Assembly (NCBI RefSeq): GCF_008274825.1
Contig: NZ_CP030848.1
Location: 1,922,001-1,986,000, forward strand
Source: Sphingobacterium hotanense
GTDB taxonomy: Bacteria; Bacteroidota; Bacteroidia; Sphingobacteriales; Sphingobacteriaceae
Direction: 5' to 3'
Length of the DNA: 64,000 bases
Position numbers and translations under genes: made by a program. Below, in pieces: positions 1 to 8,679 of the stretch; within the stretch, counting starts at the first letter, position 1; each line of letters opens with the position of its first letter. The notes below the pieces were generated by a model. It made no database searches. It was not told the origin of the DNA and saw nothing but the letters and a program-made list of their open reading frames with translations.

Positions 1-658
1 CATGTCTAAACGGATCATTCTTTTGAAATACAGGATATGTTGCTACTCCAGAGTGAAGGCAGTTGTTTTCGAAGTCTCCGACGTATATATTCCTTACATT
101 TTCTAAGCGTTTTTCTGGATGTTCTGGCCATTCCAGTCTCGCCCAAGTGTTGAGCACCGGTTCTAGTTTAGCGATTTTTGGCTTTCCTCCGATTCGAGGG
201 GCTTTGTTTCTGTACCAACGAGTGTAGACACCTTTGAGATGCATGAATTCTGTCGTTATAATTTCAACATATCGGTCAAAATCCCACGACTTTAACCATG
301 CTTCAATCTCAGGATCTTTAATAGGCTTTCTGACTTTCTTATCGTGCTCCTCGATCATTTCTGAATATAGAAACGGACCCTCCCCATACTGGAGACCAAT
401 CTTTCTCTCTAGAATTCCGGGTCCAATGTTCGATTTGTCCATTATTCGGCGGATCATGGTCGGCAAATCGTTATTGTGTCCATAAGGTACCATTTTTTTG
501 CCCATTACTATTGCTGGATCGGATTCCCAAGAATTATTCACAGAGAGCAGCCTTGTGGACCAAGCGTCATCTGTTTTGTGAGTCATCGAAACGGTATAGA
601 CAGAGCCGTCCGGCAAATGAATTGCTTTTGAATTATCTGTGATTTTTTCAGTTCTCAT
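1..658 (-). CDS. Phage portal-like protein, N-terminal part, cut by window edge
   Basis: Open frame of 219 codons that starts at 658 and runs off the left edge. It follows the large terminase and two small genes, the usual place for a portal gene. The sequence has a 'YGHNNDLP' motif followed by a helical 'IRRIMDKSNIGPGILERK' stretch, reminiscent of the start of tailed-phage portal proteins from Bacteroidota. A portal forms the dodecameric ring at the capsid vertex through which DNA is packed. Its ATG overlaps the stop of the upstream gene as ATGA, which indicates translational coupling. The call rests on position plus a weak motif; another head-vertex protein is possible. Confidence 0.55.
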   Translation of the reverse strand, partial: MRTEKITDNSKAIHLPDGSVYTVSMTHKTDDAWSTRLLSVNNSWESDPAIVMGKKMVPYGHNNDLPTMIRRIMDKSNIGPGILERKIGLQYGEGPFLYSEMIEEHDKKVRKPIKDPEIEAWLKSWDFDRYVEIITTEFMHLKGVYTRWYRNKAPRIGGKPKIAKLEPVLNTWARLEWPEHPEKRLENVRNIYVGDFENNCLHSGVATYPVFQKNDPFRH

Positions 659-933
659 TCAGTTGAAAATTTAAGCGATTGGCCGTTTAATGATAGCAGG
701 CAACAGTGCCAAAACCTGCGTGGCTCTCCGTTCTTCGTATTGACATATTCTTCCTGCAGTTCGGCGTATTGGTTGAAATCAGAACTTCCTCTTTTCCGTA
801 ATCGAGCAGATTGCACTTCAATAATACCATCGGTGGTTCCTCTAGAAATTGAGTAAGACATGAAAGTGAAACTGAATGATTTTCCTTGTTTTGAAAGTTT
901 TCTCATTTCTGAAATGGCTTCGAATATAGTCAT
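655..933 (-). CDS. Small phage protein of unknown function (92 aa)
   Basis: I do not recognise a family. The protein is basic in its centre (SARLRKRGSSDFNQ), has no membrane segment or signal peptide, and ends with a beta-rich 'HCCLLSLNGQSLKF' stretch. Its stop overlaps the start of the portal-like gene by four bases (ATGA), so the two are probably translated together and it may be a small head or packaging accessory protein. Start is ATG at 933. Confidence 0.6.
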   Translation of the reverse strand: MTIFEAISEMRKLSKQGKSFSFTFMSYSISRGTTDGIIEVQSARLRKRGSSDFNQYAELQEEYVNTKNGEPRRFWHCCLLSLNGQSLKFSTE

Positions 934-994
934 AGAAAAACACCTTTGATTTTTACCAAAGGTGTTTCAAATATGTTGTCTTATAAAGGACAGC

Positions 995-2056
995 TTACTT
1001 ATTAGACAAGTCTTTAATCAATTGAAATAAATCGATATTAAGTAGCGATAAGGCTCCGTAGAAACTAAAAAGAAAGGTTAAAATAAGAATGAGGATTCCC
1101 CCTAAATTTAAATTGTTTTTTTTATTGCCAATAAATGGAGATAACAAACCAACAACACTGGACCAGGATAGTAACAATAATAGTATCGAAGCGATGCACC
1201 AATACCAAGGGGCAGAGGAAAACCAAGGTAATATGATAATGGGAAGTAAACTCGTGGTAATAAAAACGATTAACATTGATTCAATAAACCTGTTGGTTGT
1301 CATACGAGTTCGGTAAAAATAAGTTACGTTCATATTCAAGACGTTCGAATATGGTATGATAACGACATGACCAGGAATTGCTTTTATTTTGACTTCTTGT
1401 GTATCCTTTGATTTCGTATAACGTTTTGTTTCAAGTAATGATATAAACTCCAACGATCCCTCTTTATTGGTTTTGTAATTATATAATATGCCCGAATACA
1501 AAAATGAGTCGCCAGAGGCTTCTTTAACAATTAAATCAAGCTGAGCAGAATCGAAAACTCTAAAATTAGTGACTGAATCGTCGTCAAATATTCTCTTATC
1601 ATCACGAAATAGATATTTCCACTCTGAATCGAATCTAAGCACAGGAAATATTACGTCTAGTTTGAATTTTCGAATAATATTAAATCCAATTAATCCGAAT
1701 GTGGCAGCGATTAATAAAGAATATAGTAGTTCAAGCAACAGATATATTATCTGTTTTGTAGATATTACAGGCAAAGAATTAGAAACCAGTTTCTCATGAA
1801 TATTAATTAAACGACGGTAATAATCGATAAACTCGTAAGAAGATATTTGACTAATTCCAATGGTGAATAATAATATAGTTATGATTTGGATTATAAATCC
1901 ACAAAATAGACTTGTAATTATTCTGTCCGCAAAATTGCCCACCCCCGGTAATTTTTGCGGGTTATTCTGATAAAAAAAACGCTTGAAAACTATACCTGGT
2001 ACTATCAAAAACAGGATATAGGCTAAGGATAGAATAGTTAAGCCGAAACTCATCAA
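995..2056 (-). CDS. Polytopic membrane protein, probable prophage accessory (moron) gene
   Basis: 353 residues. There are about three hydrophobic segments at the N-terminus (residues 5-25, 45-70, 105-125), then a soluble region of roughly 100 residues, then about three more membrane segments near the C-terminus (265-285, 287-310, 320-340). The architecture is membrane-cytosol-membrane. It resembles large uncharacterised DUF-type membrane proteins found beside defence genes, but I cannot name the family. It lies between the large terminase and the portal, where no membrane protein is needed for assembly, which suggests a lysogenic-conversion or superinfection-exclusion gene. Unknown function is the honest call. 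Confidence 0.6.
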   Translation of the reverse strand: MMSFGLTILSLAYILFLIVPGIVFKRFFYQNNPQKLPGVGNFADRIITSLFCGFIIQIITILLFTIGISQISSYEFIDYYRRLINIHEKLVSNSLPVISTKQIIYLLLELLYSLLIAATFGLIGFNIIRKFKLDVIFPVLRFDSEWKYLFRDDKRIFDDDSVTNFRVFDSAQLDLIVKEASGDSFLYSGILYNYKTNKEGSLEFISLLETKRYTKSKDTQEVKIKAIPGHVVIIPYSNVLNMNVTYFYRTRMTTNRFIESMLIVFITTSLLPIIILPWFSSAPWYWCIASILLLLLSWSSVVGLLSPFIGNKKNNLNLGGILILILTFLFSFYGALSLLNIDLFQLIKDLSNK

Positions 2057-2064
2057 TATTACTG

Positions 2065-2298
2065 TTATATAGACAGAGTAATCTGAGTCTTATCTGAAAG
2101 AGTAATCGTTTTCGATGTCTGTTTTCCCCCTTTTTCCAACTCGGCTTTCAGTTCGTAAACCGTATCGAGGTAAAGCTTTTTGTCGTTCGGGTTCGATAGT
2201 AGCCTTTTTGTATCCACACTAATGACATCCATATCCGGCAAGAAGAACGAGCGGAATATGAAAATAATGTTGTCTTTTATTTGATTTATCAGTGGCAT
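2065..2298 (-). CDS. Small protein of unknown function (77 aa)
   Basis: No recognised domain. The protein has a hydrophobic N-terminus (NIIFIFRSFFLP) and a charged helical middle (DTVYELKAELEKGGKQ). It sits 8 bp upstream of the membrane-protein gene in the same direction, so the two are probably co-transcribed as one accessory pair. It may be a partner of that membrane protein or a small phage head protein. Confidence 0.5.
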   Translation of the reverse strand: MPLINQIKDNIIFIFRSFFLPDMDVISVDTKRLLSNPNDKKLYLDTVYELKAELEKGGKQTSKTITLSDKTQITLSI

Positions 2299-2331
2299 CT
2301 TTCAAAAACGATAAACGTGAATACATTACAA

Positions 2332-2351
2332 GTATAAAAACTTTTTTATAC
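2332..2351 (-). terminator. Palindromic hairpin after the large terminase gene
   Basis: GTATAAAAA (2332-2340) and TTTTTATAC (2343-2351) form a 9-bp inverted repeat just below the terminase stop. The site is AT-rich, so it is a weak terminator at best. It may instead mark the promoter region of the accessory pair that follows on the minus strand. Confidence 0.3.
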
Positions 2352-2381
2352 AATTGATTATTTATTATAATTTTTTAACGA

Positions 2382-4139
2382 TTAACCGACAACCGACGTG
2401 TCTGAAATGTTATGTGTGATTTTATGCTTAACTAAATTTCGCCATTCTCTGCGCATCATTAAATACTTGAAGCTATCTGACGGATTAGTAGACTCCATCG
2501 GTAGGCGGTTGATTGGCAATTTTTCAGATGTTTTGTCTTTCGTAGTGACGGAGGACCCTTTTTTGTTTGGAACGATCTTGGTTCTCGCGCCTTCGAGCGA
2601 AGCTTTCAGTTGCTTGCATTCGAAGAAGTCAATTTCTACTTTCGGTAGCTTGTGATTACTACCAGAAAACAATTCCTGCATAAAAATATATTCTTCAGCT
2701 TGACCGATGTTGCCTTGATTTCTAGACATCAAGATTACCTTCCAGCCAGATCGAGTTTTACCATCTTCAAGGAACTCCATGGAGTTCTTAAATGTTAATG
2801 CAAGATCGACTTTCGCATCTTTATAATTATTTGCCGCTCTGTCATAATAAGCATGAATAACTTTCTCTTCATGTTTTGAAAAATATTCTCTAAAATTTGC
2901 GGTCAATTTTGGAATCCAATCCGGAGATAGAGTATACAGGAACTTTAGGATCCGGTAGGCATTATTCGGTTTTGGTTGACCTATCGTCATCGATATCATG
3001 TTACCAAAATCTAATCCTACTTCTATAATCTTTCGCCGATTTAAATACTTGAGAATTCTACAGTCTTCATTTTCCTCGATCCCAAAATGCTCGGCCCATC
3101 GCGGATCCTTTCCATCTTGGTAAAAATGCTTTTCACCTATATTAGCATAAAAGCGCTCGCCAGACTCCAGAGATGATTTCAAAGATAAAACCGCAGTATC
3201 CACATCACCTAAATCTGATTGGATTGCGTCTGTAAACCATTCTGGTGTAAGTATGTCAATATTTACTAATGACGAAGCTATAAAAAAGAGGGTCTGTCCG
3301 TCCTTGTGGAGGCGAACTGATTTCCACCTTTCGCGCCATCTCTCTTCCGTTCGAAGTTTTTTAGAAACTTCTTCATGATCATTTTTTTGCTGGTGATAGA
3401 TCCGCTCTTGGACACATTCATTCAGCACGAAGGCCGCTTTTAAGATCCTAAGAACAGCCGATTTTTTCATTTTGTTAACCTGTTTTAAGATCCAGTCATG
3501 CTCTCCGATATTCTTCGTGTTAGGCATGTCTGTTGTAAAGGTATGACCTCGATAAAATACAGATTTGCCGTATTTTACTGCGTATCCACGCACGGCCTTT
3601 ATTAGATTGGCGATCTTGTGCTCAGGAAAATACTTGACTTCATCACCTATAACATGAACGTAAGACCTTCCAGCCAAAGAAGCAGGCCGATCCAATGATC
3701 CGAAGGTAATGTTTAAGCCGGAAAAGAAAATCATTGTATGCTTGTAGGAAACCAACCTATTGTAAGGTTTCCAAAAATGTTCGCGTATCGTTTCAGGTAG
3801 ATCTTCCTTTTCTGCATCCGAGAATTCAGGGGGCTGCTTACCTAAAACAAAATGAACACCTTCTTTAAAACCTTTCCTTTCCAAGCCCTCTAGTACGGAC
3901 GGTAAGACGTTTTTTTGGAGATTGGAATAAGTATCCGAGACCCAAACTATAGGTGCGCCCGGCATATCATAAACCATTTCTGTTAACCTTTCAACGACCA
4001 CTTCTGTTGTTTTAGCTGAGCCTCTACCCAGAACCATATACAAGAAACGAGGCAGTATCAACGCGGCAAATTGAGCTACCCAGTTGGCAAAGGCTACCGA
4101 TATCTCGTCGGTTATTTTAATTTTTGGTCTCCAAGCCAT
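2382..4139 (-). CDS. Phage terminase large subunit
   Basis: ATPase-nuclease motor that drives DNA into the procapsid. Counting from the longest frame (start 4184), a Walker A-type loop 'GRGSAKTT' lies at residues 53-60 and a Walker B 'VHVIGDE' ends with acidic residues 181-182. An RNase H-like nuclease half begins near residue 390 with 'IEVGLDFGN' and continues with 'YYDRAANNY'. The ATG at 4139 (MAWRPKIK) is preferred because the longer start overlaps the terminase small subunit gene by 23 bp. Length (585 aa) fits the family. It directly follows the small subunit gene and precedes the portal region. Confidence 0.9.
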   Translation of the reverse strand: MAWRPKIKITDEISVAFANWVAQFAALILPRFLYMVLGRGSAKTTEVVVERLTEMVYDMPGAPIVWVSDTYSNLQKNVLPSVLEGLERKGFKEGVHFVLGKQPPEFSDAEKEDLPETIREHFWKPYNRLVSYKHTMIFFSGLNITFGSLDRPASLAGRSYVHVIGDEVKYFPEHKIANLIKAVRGYAVKYGKSVFYRGHTFTTDMPNTKNIGEHDWILKQVNKMKKSAVLRILKAAFVLNECVQERIYHQQKNDHEEVSKKLRTEERWRERWKSVRLHKDGQTLFFIASSLVNIDILTPEWFTDAIQSDLGDVDTAVLSLKSSLESGERFYANIGEKHFYQDGKDPRWAEHFGIEENEDCRILKYLNRRKIIEVGLDFGNMISMTIGQPKPNNAYRILKFLYTLSPDWIPKLTANFREYFSKHEEKVIHAYYDRAANNYKDAKVDLALTFKNSMEFLEDGKTRSGWKVILMSRNQGNIGQAEEYIFMQELFSGSNHKLPKVEIDFFECKQLKASLEGARTKIVPNKKGSSVTTKDKTSEKLPINRLPMESTNPSDSFKYLMMRREWRNLVKHKITHNISDTSVVG

Positions 4140-4161
4140 TTGAATCGTTATAATATTTGAT

Positions 4162-5109
4162 TTACTTTTTGAATTCCTCTTCAATTTTGTCGAGGCGACC
4201 TGAAATGTCGATTTTACTAATTAAAGCATCCTGTTTCAATGATACTTTCACGCTCTCTGGTTGATCTAAGGCATCAATTTCACTAGCGAGATCGATTCTG
4301 TTGATTGATGGCAGACCAGCCATCTCTGCATCTAAAGTGTACAATTTAACTGTTGGCATATAAAGTTCTTTCGCAAGCTTCTCTATATCTGGTTTATCGA
4401 GCTCTAACATCGATGCAGCCTGTTTTATCAGATTTCCATAAACCTCCCAATCTCTTGATGTTTCGGCGTTCTCTGCAACTACGTTCGCAGCCTGTTCCAG
4501 CTTATCTGCAAATTTGCCTCTAAGAGATTTCTTATTGAGGTTTCTGTTACCAAAGAAAAGGTTTAATGACTCCTCGTACATTTCGGAAGCACGTTGGTGT
4601 TTTAAACCAAAATTTTTTACAAAAAAATCGACTGTAGCTCTGCGTCCGTAGATGGAATCCATATCACGAATGAAAACCAGACTATCAATATAGAGTTGCT
4701 CCTCTATTGAAATGTCCTTGATTGAATTTCCTGCTTGGATATAATCGTTTAAATCTTCTAGGATTCTCTTGCTTTCGAACGCCCCAAAGACATCCATCTT
4801 GGATATTTTAAATGCCCGGGTTCTTTTAATTTCGTGAATCTGCTTTTGAGCTGCAACGTCACCTCTGACTGCGAGATGATGTAAGCCCATCCGTTCATCC
4901 ATATCCTGCTTGATCTTTCCGGCATTTAATCGCTCCGATAAATAGGAATCATTGTCGCTAGCAACCTGACGAAAGACGGTTTTTCTAATCCCGAAGTATG
5001 TAGCAATCTTATCATTTGAATATCCTAGGCCTGAAAGGATTTCCAGTTTATCCCATTCTTCATCTGATAGGGATATGCCATGATGTTTTATGGGTTTGGT
5101 TTTATCCAT
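4162..5109 (-). CDS. Probable terminase small subunit
   Basis: 315 residues with a helix-turn-helix near the N-terminus (SLSDEEWDKLEILSGLGYSN followed by a recognition helix). It directly precedes the large terminase, where the DNA-recognising small subunit normally lies. The rest is almost entirely helical and charged, consistent with an oligomerising protein. It is longer than typical small subunits (120-200 aa), so it may carry an extra C-terminal domain contacting the large subunit. An upstream ATG at 5139 exists, but the start at 5109 (MDKTKPIKHHG) fits the HTH spacing better. Confidence 0.65.
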   Translation of the reverse strand: MDKTKPIKHHGISLSDEEWDKLEILSGLGYSNDKIATYFGIRKTVFRQVASDNDSYLSERLNAGKIKQDMDERMGLHHLAVRGDVAAQKQIHEIKRTRAFKISKMDVFGAFESKRILEDLNDYIQAGNSIKDISIEEQLYIDSLVFIRDMDSIYGRRATVDFFVKNFGLKHQRASEMYEESLNLFFGNRNLNKKSLRGKFADKLEQAANVVAENAETSRDWEVYGNLIKQAASMLELDKPDIEKLAKELYMPTVKLYTLDAEMAGLPSINRIDLASEIDALDQPESVKVSLKQDALISKIDISGRLDKIEEEFKK

Positions 5110-5148
5110 ATAACAAAAATGCCACTTGAGTAGTGGCATTTAAAGGAC

Positions 5149-5796
5149 TTATTTTTTCTTAAGTATAAGTTTCGTTGCAACTATTTTTTCGGATGTCATA
5201 ATTTCATAGTAGTCTTTTTTGTAAACACCTAGAGCCTTGGCCAGTTTAACGCAATCCGGATAAGATATGTTGAAAAATTTAATCTCCTCAAAGTTGAACT
5301 CAAAATCTAAGTGATTTATTCCTCTAGTTTTAAATGCATCAAACAGGCTGTCAAAGTCATTGAATTCATTGGGCGCTATGTTGGATTCACCTTTCGCGAG
5401 AATTGGCTTTGGGTGTAGTAGTTTATTCCTATCAGTGATAAACTTCGATAGAACCTGGATCGTAGGATCCTCATTGTCTGTTGAAAATTTTCCGGAAGAA
5501 AATATGGACGGATATAAGAGTAACTTATCCTTAAACCTTAGGTTAGAGAATATCTCATTAAATGGTTTATAATCGCTAAAGCCATACAAATTAACACATT
5601 GCAAAAGACAAATGTAGTTCAGGCTGAGCTCTATAATTGATGACGTTAAAGTATAAAAAGAATAAAATTTAAAATAATCACTCTCCTTTGTCAAATCTCT
5701 ATATAAATTTCTTAATTCTTTGAACTTTAAGTCTAACGAACTTTTTATAAGATAAATTTCGCCATTCGCAAATAGGTATAACTTTCCGGCTTCCAT
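5149..5796 (-). CDS. HEPN-like protein, possible phage accessory RNase
   Basis: 215 residues, mostly helical. It contains 'FITDRNKLLHPKP' at residues 119-131, in which R123 and H128 form the Rx4H motif typical of HEPN domains. Many HEPN proteins are RNases in toxin-antitoxin or abortive-infection systems, and others are non-catalytic. Helices before the motif (residues 25-70) fit the HEPN fold. The gene sits between lysis-type genes and the terminase, a common place for accessory genes. No antitoxin-like partner (MNT nucleotidyltransferase) is next to it. The motif is visible; the function is inference. Confidence 0.5.
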   Translation of the reverse strand: MEAGKLYLFANGEIYLIKSSLDLKFKELRNLYRDLTKESDYFKFYSFYTLTSSIIELSLNYICLLQCVNLYGFSDYKPFNEIFSNLRFKDKLLLYPSIFSSGKFSTDNEDPTIQVLSKFITDRNKLLHPKPILAKGESNIAPNEFNDFDSLFDAFKTRGINHLDFEFNFEEIKFFNISYPDCVKLAKALGVYKKDYYEIMTSEKIVATKLILKKK

Positions 5797-5816
5797 AATA
5801 TTGACAATATACAGAA

Positions 5817-6548
5817 TTAAAGTAATAACCTATCTACTTCAGCCAACTGCATCCTGAACTCTTTTAATTTCGCCTCTCTTATAGGCCTGAGGTCCTCGCG
5901 ATCTCCTTTTGTTAGCTTCGATTGCGTTCTCCAAATGTTGTTCTCCAGATTCCTTTTTTTATTGAAAAGTTCCATCGTACTCAAATTTCTTAGATCCTTG
6001 ATACGCTTATATTGTAAAAAAATCCTGTGCTCGCCTAGTACTTTCTTGTTATCCAAGTAGTGCTTTAATTCTTTATAGATTTTATGGTTTTCAATGAAAT
6101 TATCGACCAGTTTCGAAGCCGTAACCAGTTGCTCTTCATTGTTCGCGACGTTCGTCAATCCATTATATAGTTGAACACAGTTCGTGAACACGGTAATCTT
6201 ATCTGAAATTAATAATTTCAGTTCTGGAGGGCATCCAGGATCAGACAAAAACGGCCATTGATTGCGAAGTTTTATAGAACTATTTTTCGGGCCTTCTAAA
6301 GCCGTTGTATCTACTGGCGTTTTCGCGGGTGCTGTAAAATCTAGCGGGATGTCAGCAGCTTTAAAAAGCGCTATCCTGATCGTTTGTAAGTGCTTTACAG
6401 GATTCTTAGAAACGATTCTGAGAACGGCATTACTCGGTTTAGCGTAGTCAATAAATAAACGAAGGCCGACTTCTACGTCAGCCCCGCTTATTAACCAATT
6501 ATGGATTAGATTTTTTAGCATAGATAATACACGTTTTATCCATTCCAA
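5817..6548 (-). CDS. Phage protein with hydrophobic N-terminus and coiled-coil C-terminus
   Basis: 243 residues. The N-terminus (IKRVLSMLKNLIHNWLISGA) is amphipathic or membrane-associated. The last 60 residues are strongly charged and helical (FNKKRNLENNIWRTQSKL onward), probably a coiled coil. Its start lies inside the end of the M15 peptidase gene (13-bp overlap), so it is translated with it and could belong to the lysis module, for example as a spanin-like or holin-accessory protein. No family was recognised. Confidence 0.55.
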   Translation of the reverse strand: MEWIKRVLSMLKNLIHNWLISGADVEVGLRLFIDYAKPSNAVLRIVSKNPVKHLQTIRIALFKAADIPLDFTAPAKTPVDTTALEGPKNSSIKLRNQWPFLSDPGCPPELKLLISDKITVFTNCVQLYNGLTNVANNEEQLVTASKLVDNFIENHKIYKELKHYLDNKKVLGEHRIFLQYKRIKDLRNLSTMELFNKKRNLENNIWRTQSKLTKGDREDLRPIREAKLKEFRMQLAEVDRLLL

Positions 6549-6991
6549 GTCCTAGTCTTTCCGGAATCAATATGAACAAAGTTCTTATAATAACCGGTTC
6601 CGCCAGATGTTTTGAAATTCTTAATTGTCGATTTCCATCCTTTGATATTCCCATTAATGGGGTAGGTATCTAACGCGTTTCCCAAGATGTGCTCACTAGA
6701 AGTCGCTCCATTGACCGACTTGTTATACTGCGGCGACCGGTAGCTGGAAGAAACTCCAACTGGAGTTCCAAATATTGTACGCAATGTTTGTAGTTCAGCA
6801 ATAATGTTTGCATTTATCCTGGTAAAGGTATTAGACTTGTTCTTTGTTAAGAATTCATGAAGCTTGAAACTCTCGGTCAGTTGAAAGTTTTTAGAATTGA
6901 TGTTGAACTCTAGATAGTCACCATCGGTTTTAATTCCATGCTGGACAGCTGCCGCCAGGATGGCCAGAACTAGTCCATTTTTAGAGCTCAT
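6536..6991 (-). CDS. M15 family peptidase, probable phage endolysin
   Basis: 151 residues of the Peptidase_M15_3 (DD-carboxypeptidase-like) type, which cuts peptidoglycan cross-links. The zinc site is visible: 'SSEHILGNALD' gives H101 and D108, and 'FVHID' gives H140 and D142. The preceding 'SSYRSPQYN' is the usual substrate-pocket motif. There is no clear signal peptide, although the N-terminus is mildly hydrophobic (LVLAILAAAV), so export may need a holin. It overlaps the genes on both sides, indicating a tight late operon. Confidence 0.88.
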   Translation of the reverse strand: MSSKNGLVLAILAAAVQHGIKTDGDYLEFNINSKNFQLTESFKLHEFLTKNKSNTFTRINANIIAELQTLRTIFGTPVGVSSSYRSPQYNKSVNGATSSEHILGNALDTYPINGNIKGWKSTIKNFKTSGGTGYYKNFVHIDSGKTRTWNG

Positions 6992-8003
6992 AAACTGATG
7001 GCTTTGAAAATACAGTTTCTAGCAATGGTTTAACTGCGGTCCACCCTTTGGAATCGCAATTCAAAAATTTTCTGGACCTGAATACGTTTTCTAGGAGATC
7101 TTTCGGGATATCGGATCTATACGCAGATCCTAAAATAGGATCTTTAGCCGTACCGTCTACTTGTAGCGGACGAGCATCTGGATACTTCTCGTTAAAGTAT
7201 AACGAAGTTAAGAGGTAGCCTTTCTCCAGCGCATTATATCTTTCGATAATTTCGATCAGTTCTTCGGCGTTCAGTAGCATTGGTGTATGCGTTCCGTAAC
7301 GATGGATAGGAAGACCGTTCTTTTCTAAAACGTTGGCTGTCCGTTTTGAGTTCTGATTGTACGTTCCACCAACTTTACCACCTTTTTCAAGAGTTCCGAA
7401 TGCTTTCAAAACTTCGATATCGGAAAGCAATGTCGGTCCAAGCAAGAAGATATCATCGTTTGAAAGAATGAAATTTCCCGTCACCTCACCCGATGCTATC
7501 GCCATAAAAAGCTTATGCGTTACATCCGCTTGAGGGTTTTTTACCATTGAGGGCGCTGGGCAGTCGCAATCTTCTTTGATGAGGTATGGCTCATGCGGAA
7601 TATGCACGATCTCCGGAGAGAACCAGTCTTCTTTGTCTCCCACGATAACTACTCGTACGTCTACTTTTAGATTTTTTTCGATAGAACGTAGTGCATATTT
7701 CAGTTCCTCGCCTGAAGCTTCTGATTTTAAATAGGGGATAACGAGCGAAAGACGAACATCTTGTGGCGAAATTTCGTTCTCTCGTTTTTCTGACGGTAAT
7801 GATTCTGCATCATTGGAAATATGCGATACGGCGTAGGACCCGTCTTCAGATTTGTGGATGGAATTACTTTTCAATAATGAAGTTATTGTGCCAGTGATCT
7901 TACCTTTACTGAGGCCGGTCGTTTCCACCAGCTTGTCAATTGTGTTGCTTTCCGCCTTTATGGCTTCGTACACTTTTTGTTGGTTTTCAGTCAATTCTTT
8001 CAT
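6981..8003 (-). CDS. HTH-glycosyltransferase fusion (Stealth-like) in the phage late operon
   Basis: 340 residues from the ATG at 8003 (MKELTENQQ); a longer frame starts at 8045. Residue numbers here count from 8045. Residues 16-75 form a winged-HTH-like domain (QQKVYEAIKAESNTIDKLVE). From about residue 98, a GT-A-like domain begins with 'RLSLVIPYL'. 'NFILSNDDIFLLGP' (191-204) contains an NDD metal-binding motif like that of Stealth-type sugar-phosphate transferases. The product probably modifies a surface glycan or a virion protein; the N-terminal HTH is unexpected for that job. It lies between a structural gene and the endolysin. Confidence 0.6.
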   Translation of the reverse strand: MKELTENQQKVYEAIKAESNTIDKLVETTGLSKGKITGTITSLLKSNSIHKSEDGSYAVSHISNDAESLPSEKRENEISPQDVRLSLVIPYLKSEASGEELKYALRSIEKNLKVDVRVVIVGDKEDWFSPEIVHIPHEPYLIKEDCDCPAPSMVKNPQADVTHKLFMAIASGEVTGNFILSNDDIFLLGPTLLSDIEVLKAFGTLEKGGKVGGTYNQNSKRTANVLEKNGLPIHRYGTHTPMLLNAEELIEIIERYNALEKGYLLTSLYFNEKYPDARPLQVDGTAKDPILGSAYRSDIPKDLLENVFRSRKFLNCDSKGWTAVKPLLETVFSKPSVYEL

Positions 8004-8052
8004 AAGCATAAATAAAAAGGCATGAGCAAGCCCATGCCTGAACAATTAAAAA

Positions 8053-8598
8053 CTATAATCCACCTGCACCAGAGCCCGTAGCTTCTGGAGCTAATGCAGG
8101 TGTTTCACCTGCGTAAAACCCTGCAACGAAAATACCTCTGCGACGTTGAGCAAAATTGAACGTCGATTTGTTTGCTTCATTGTTGCGTTGGTTTTCTAGC
8201 GTGAAGTAAATCGGGTTGCATTGCCACCCATGCACTAGAGTACCGCGCCCATCACCACATTCATCAGTAATAGCAATGAAAGGTTTGCCTAACCACTTTT
8301 GCTTAAATTCTTCGATTTCAAGGTAGTTCCCAGGATGCGTAAATGATAACGTTTGGATATAACCTTCTTCGTCTTCTTCACCTTCCTGATTGTCAGGTCG
8401 AGAGATAGTCGAAGAAGTTGCATACATGCCGATCGCAGTGGCCGCCGCCTTCAGCGTAATGTCTCCACTAACGAGAACATCTTCCTCGCCACGCGGCGGG
8501 AATGATTCGATATCATCATATGGAATCAATATAATTCGCGAGTTCAGTCCGCCAGGTGCGCCGCTTTTCTTTTTTAATGAAACTTTTTGATAGGCCAT
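8053..8598 (-). CDS. Phage structural protein, possibly tail or head decoration
   Basis: 181 residues, beta-rich, with an N-terminus 'MAYQKVSLKKKSGAPGG' and a Gly/Ala-rich tail (ATGSGAGGL). It lies directly after the major capsid gene. Abundant beta strands and an acidic insertion (EGEEDEEG) suit a decoration or tail-tube subunit. The Gly-rich C-terminus resembles that of the capsid protein next door (SSNGGL), suggesting similar processing or surface exposure. No firm family assignment. Confidence 0.55.
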   Translation of the reverse strand: MAYQKVSLKKKSGAPGGLNSRIILIPYDDIESFPPRGEEDVLVSGDITLKAAATAIGMYATSSTISRPDNQEGEEDEEGYIQTLSFTHPGNYLEIEEFKQKWLGKPFIAITDECGDGRGTLVHGWQCNPIYFTLENQRNNEANKSTFNFAQRRRGIFVAGFYAGETPALAPEATGSGAGGL

Positions 8599-8679
8599 TT
8601 TATTTAAAGTTTGAGTTGATTATTTAGTTGGAAAAGGCAGCAGCGAGCTGCCCTTTTGGTTATGGTTGACTATTTATGA

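Noticed and set aside
5149-5796. HEPN-MNT toxin-antitoxin pair
   Set aside because: No nucleotidyltransferase (GSxARG) gene is next to the HEPN-like gene.
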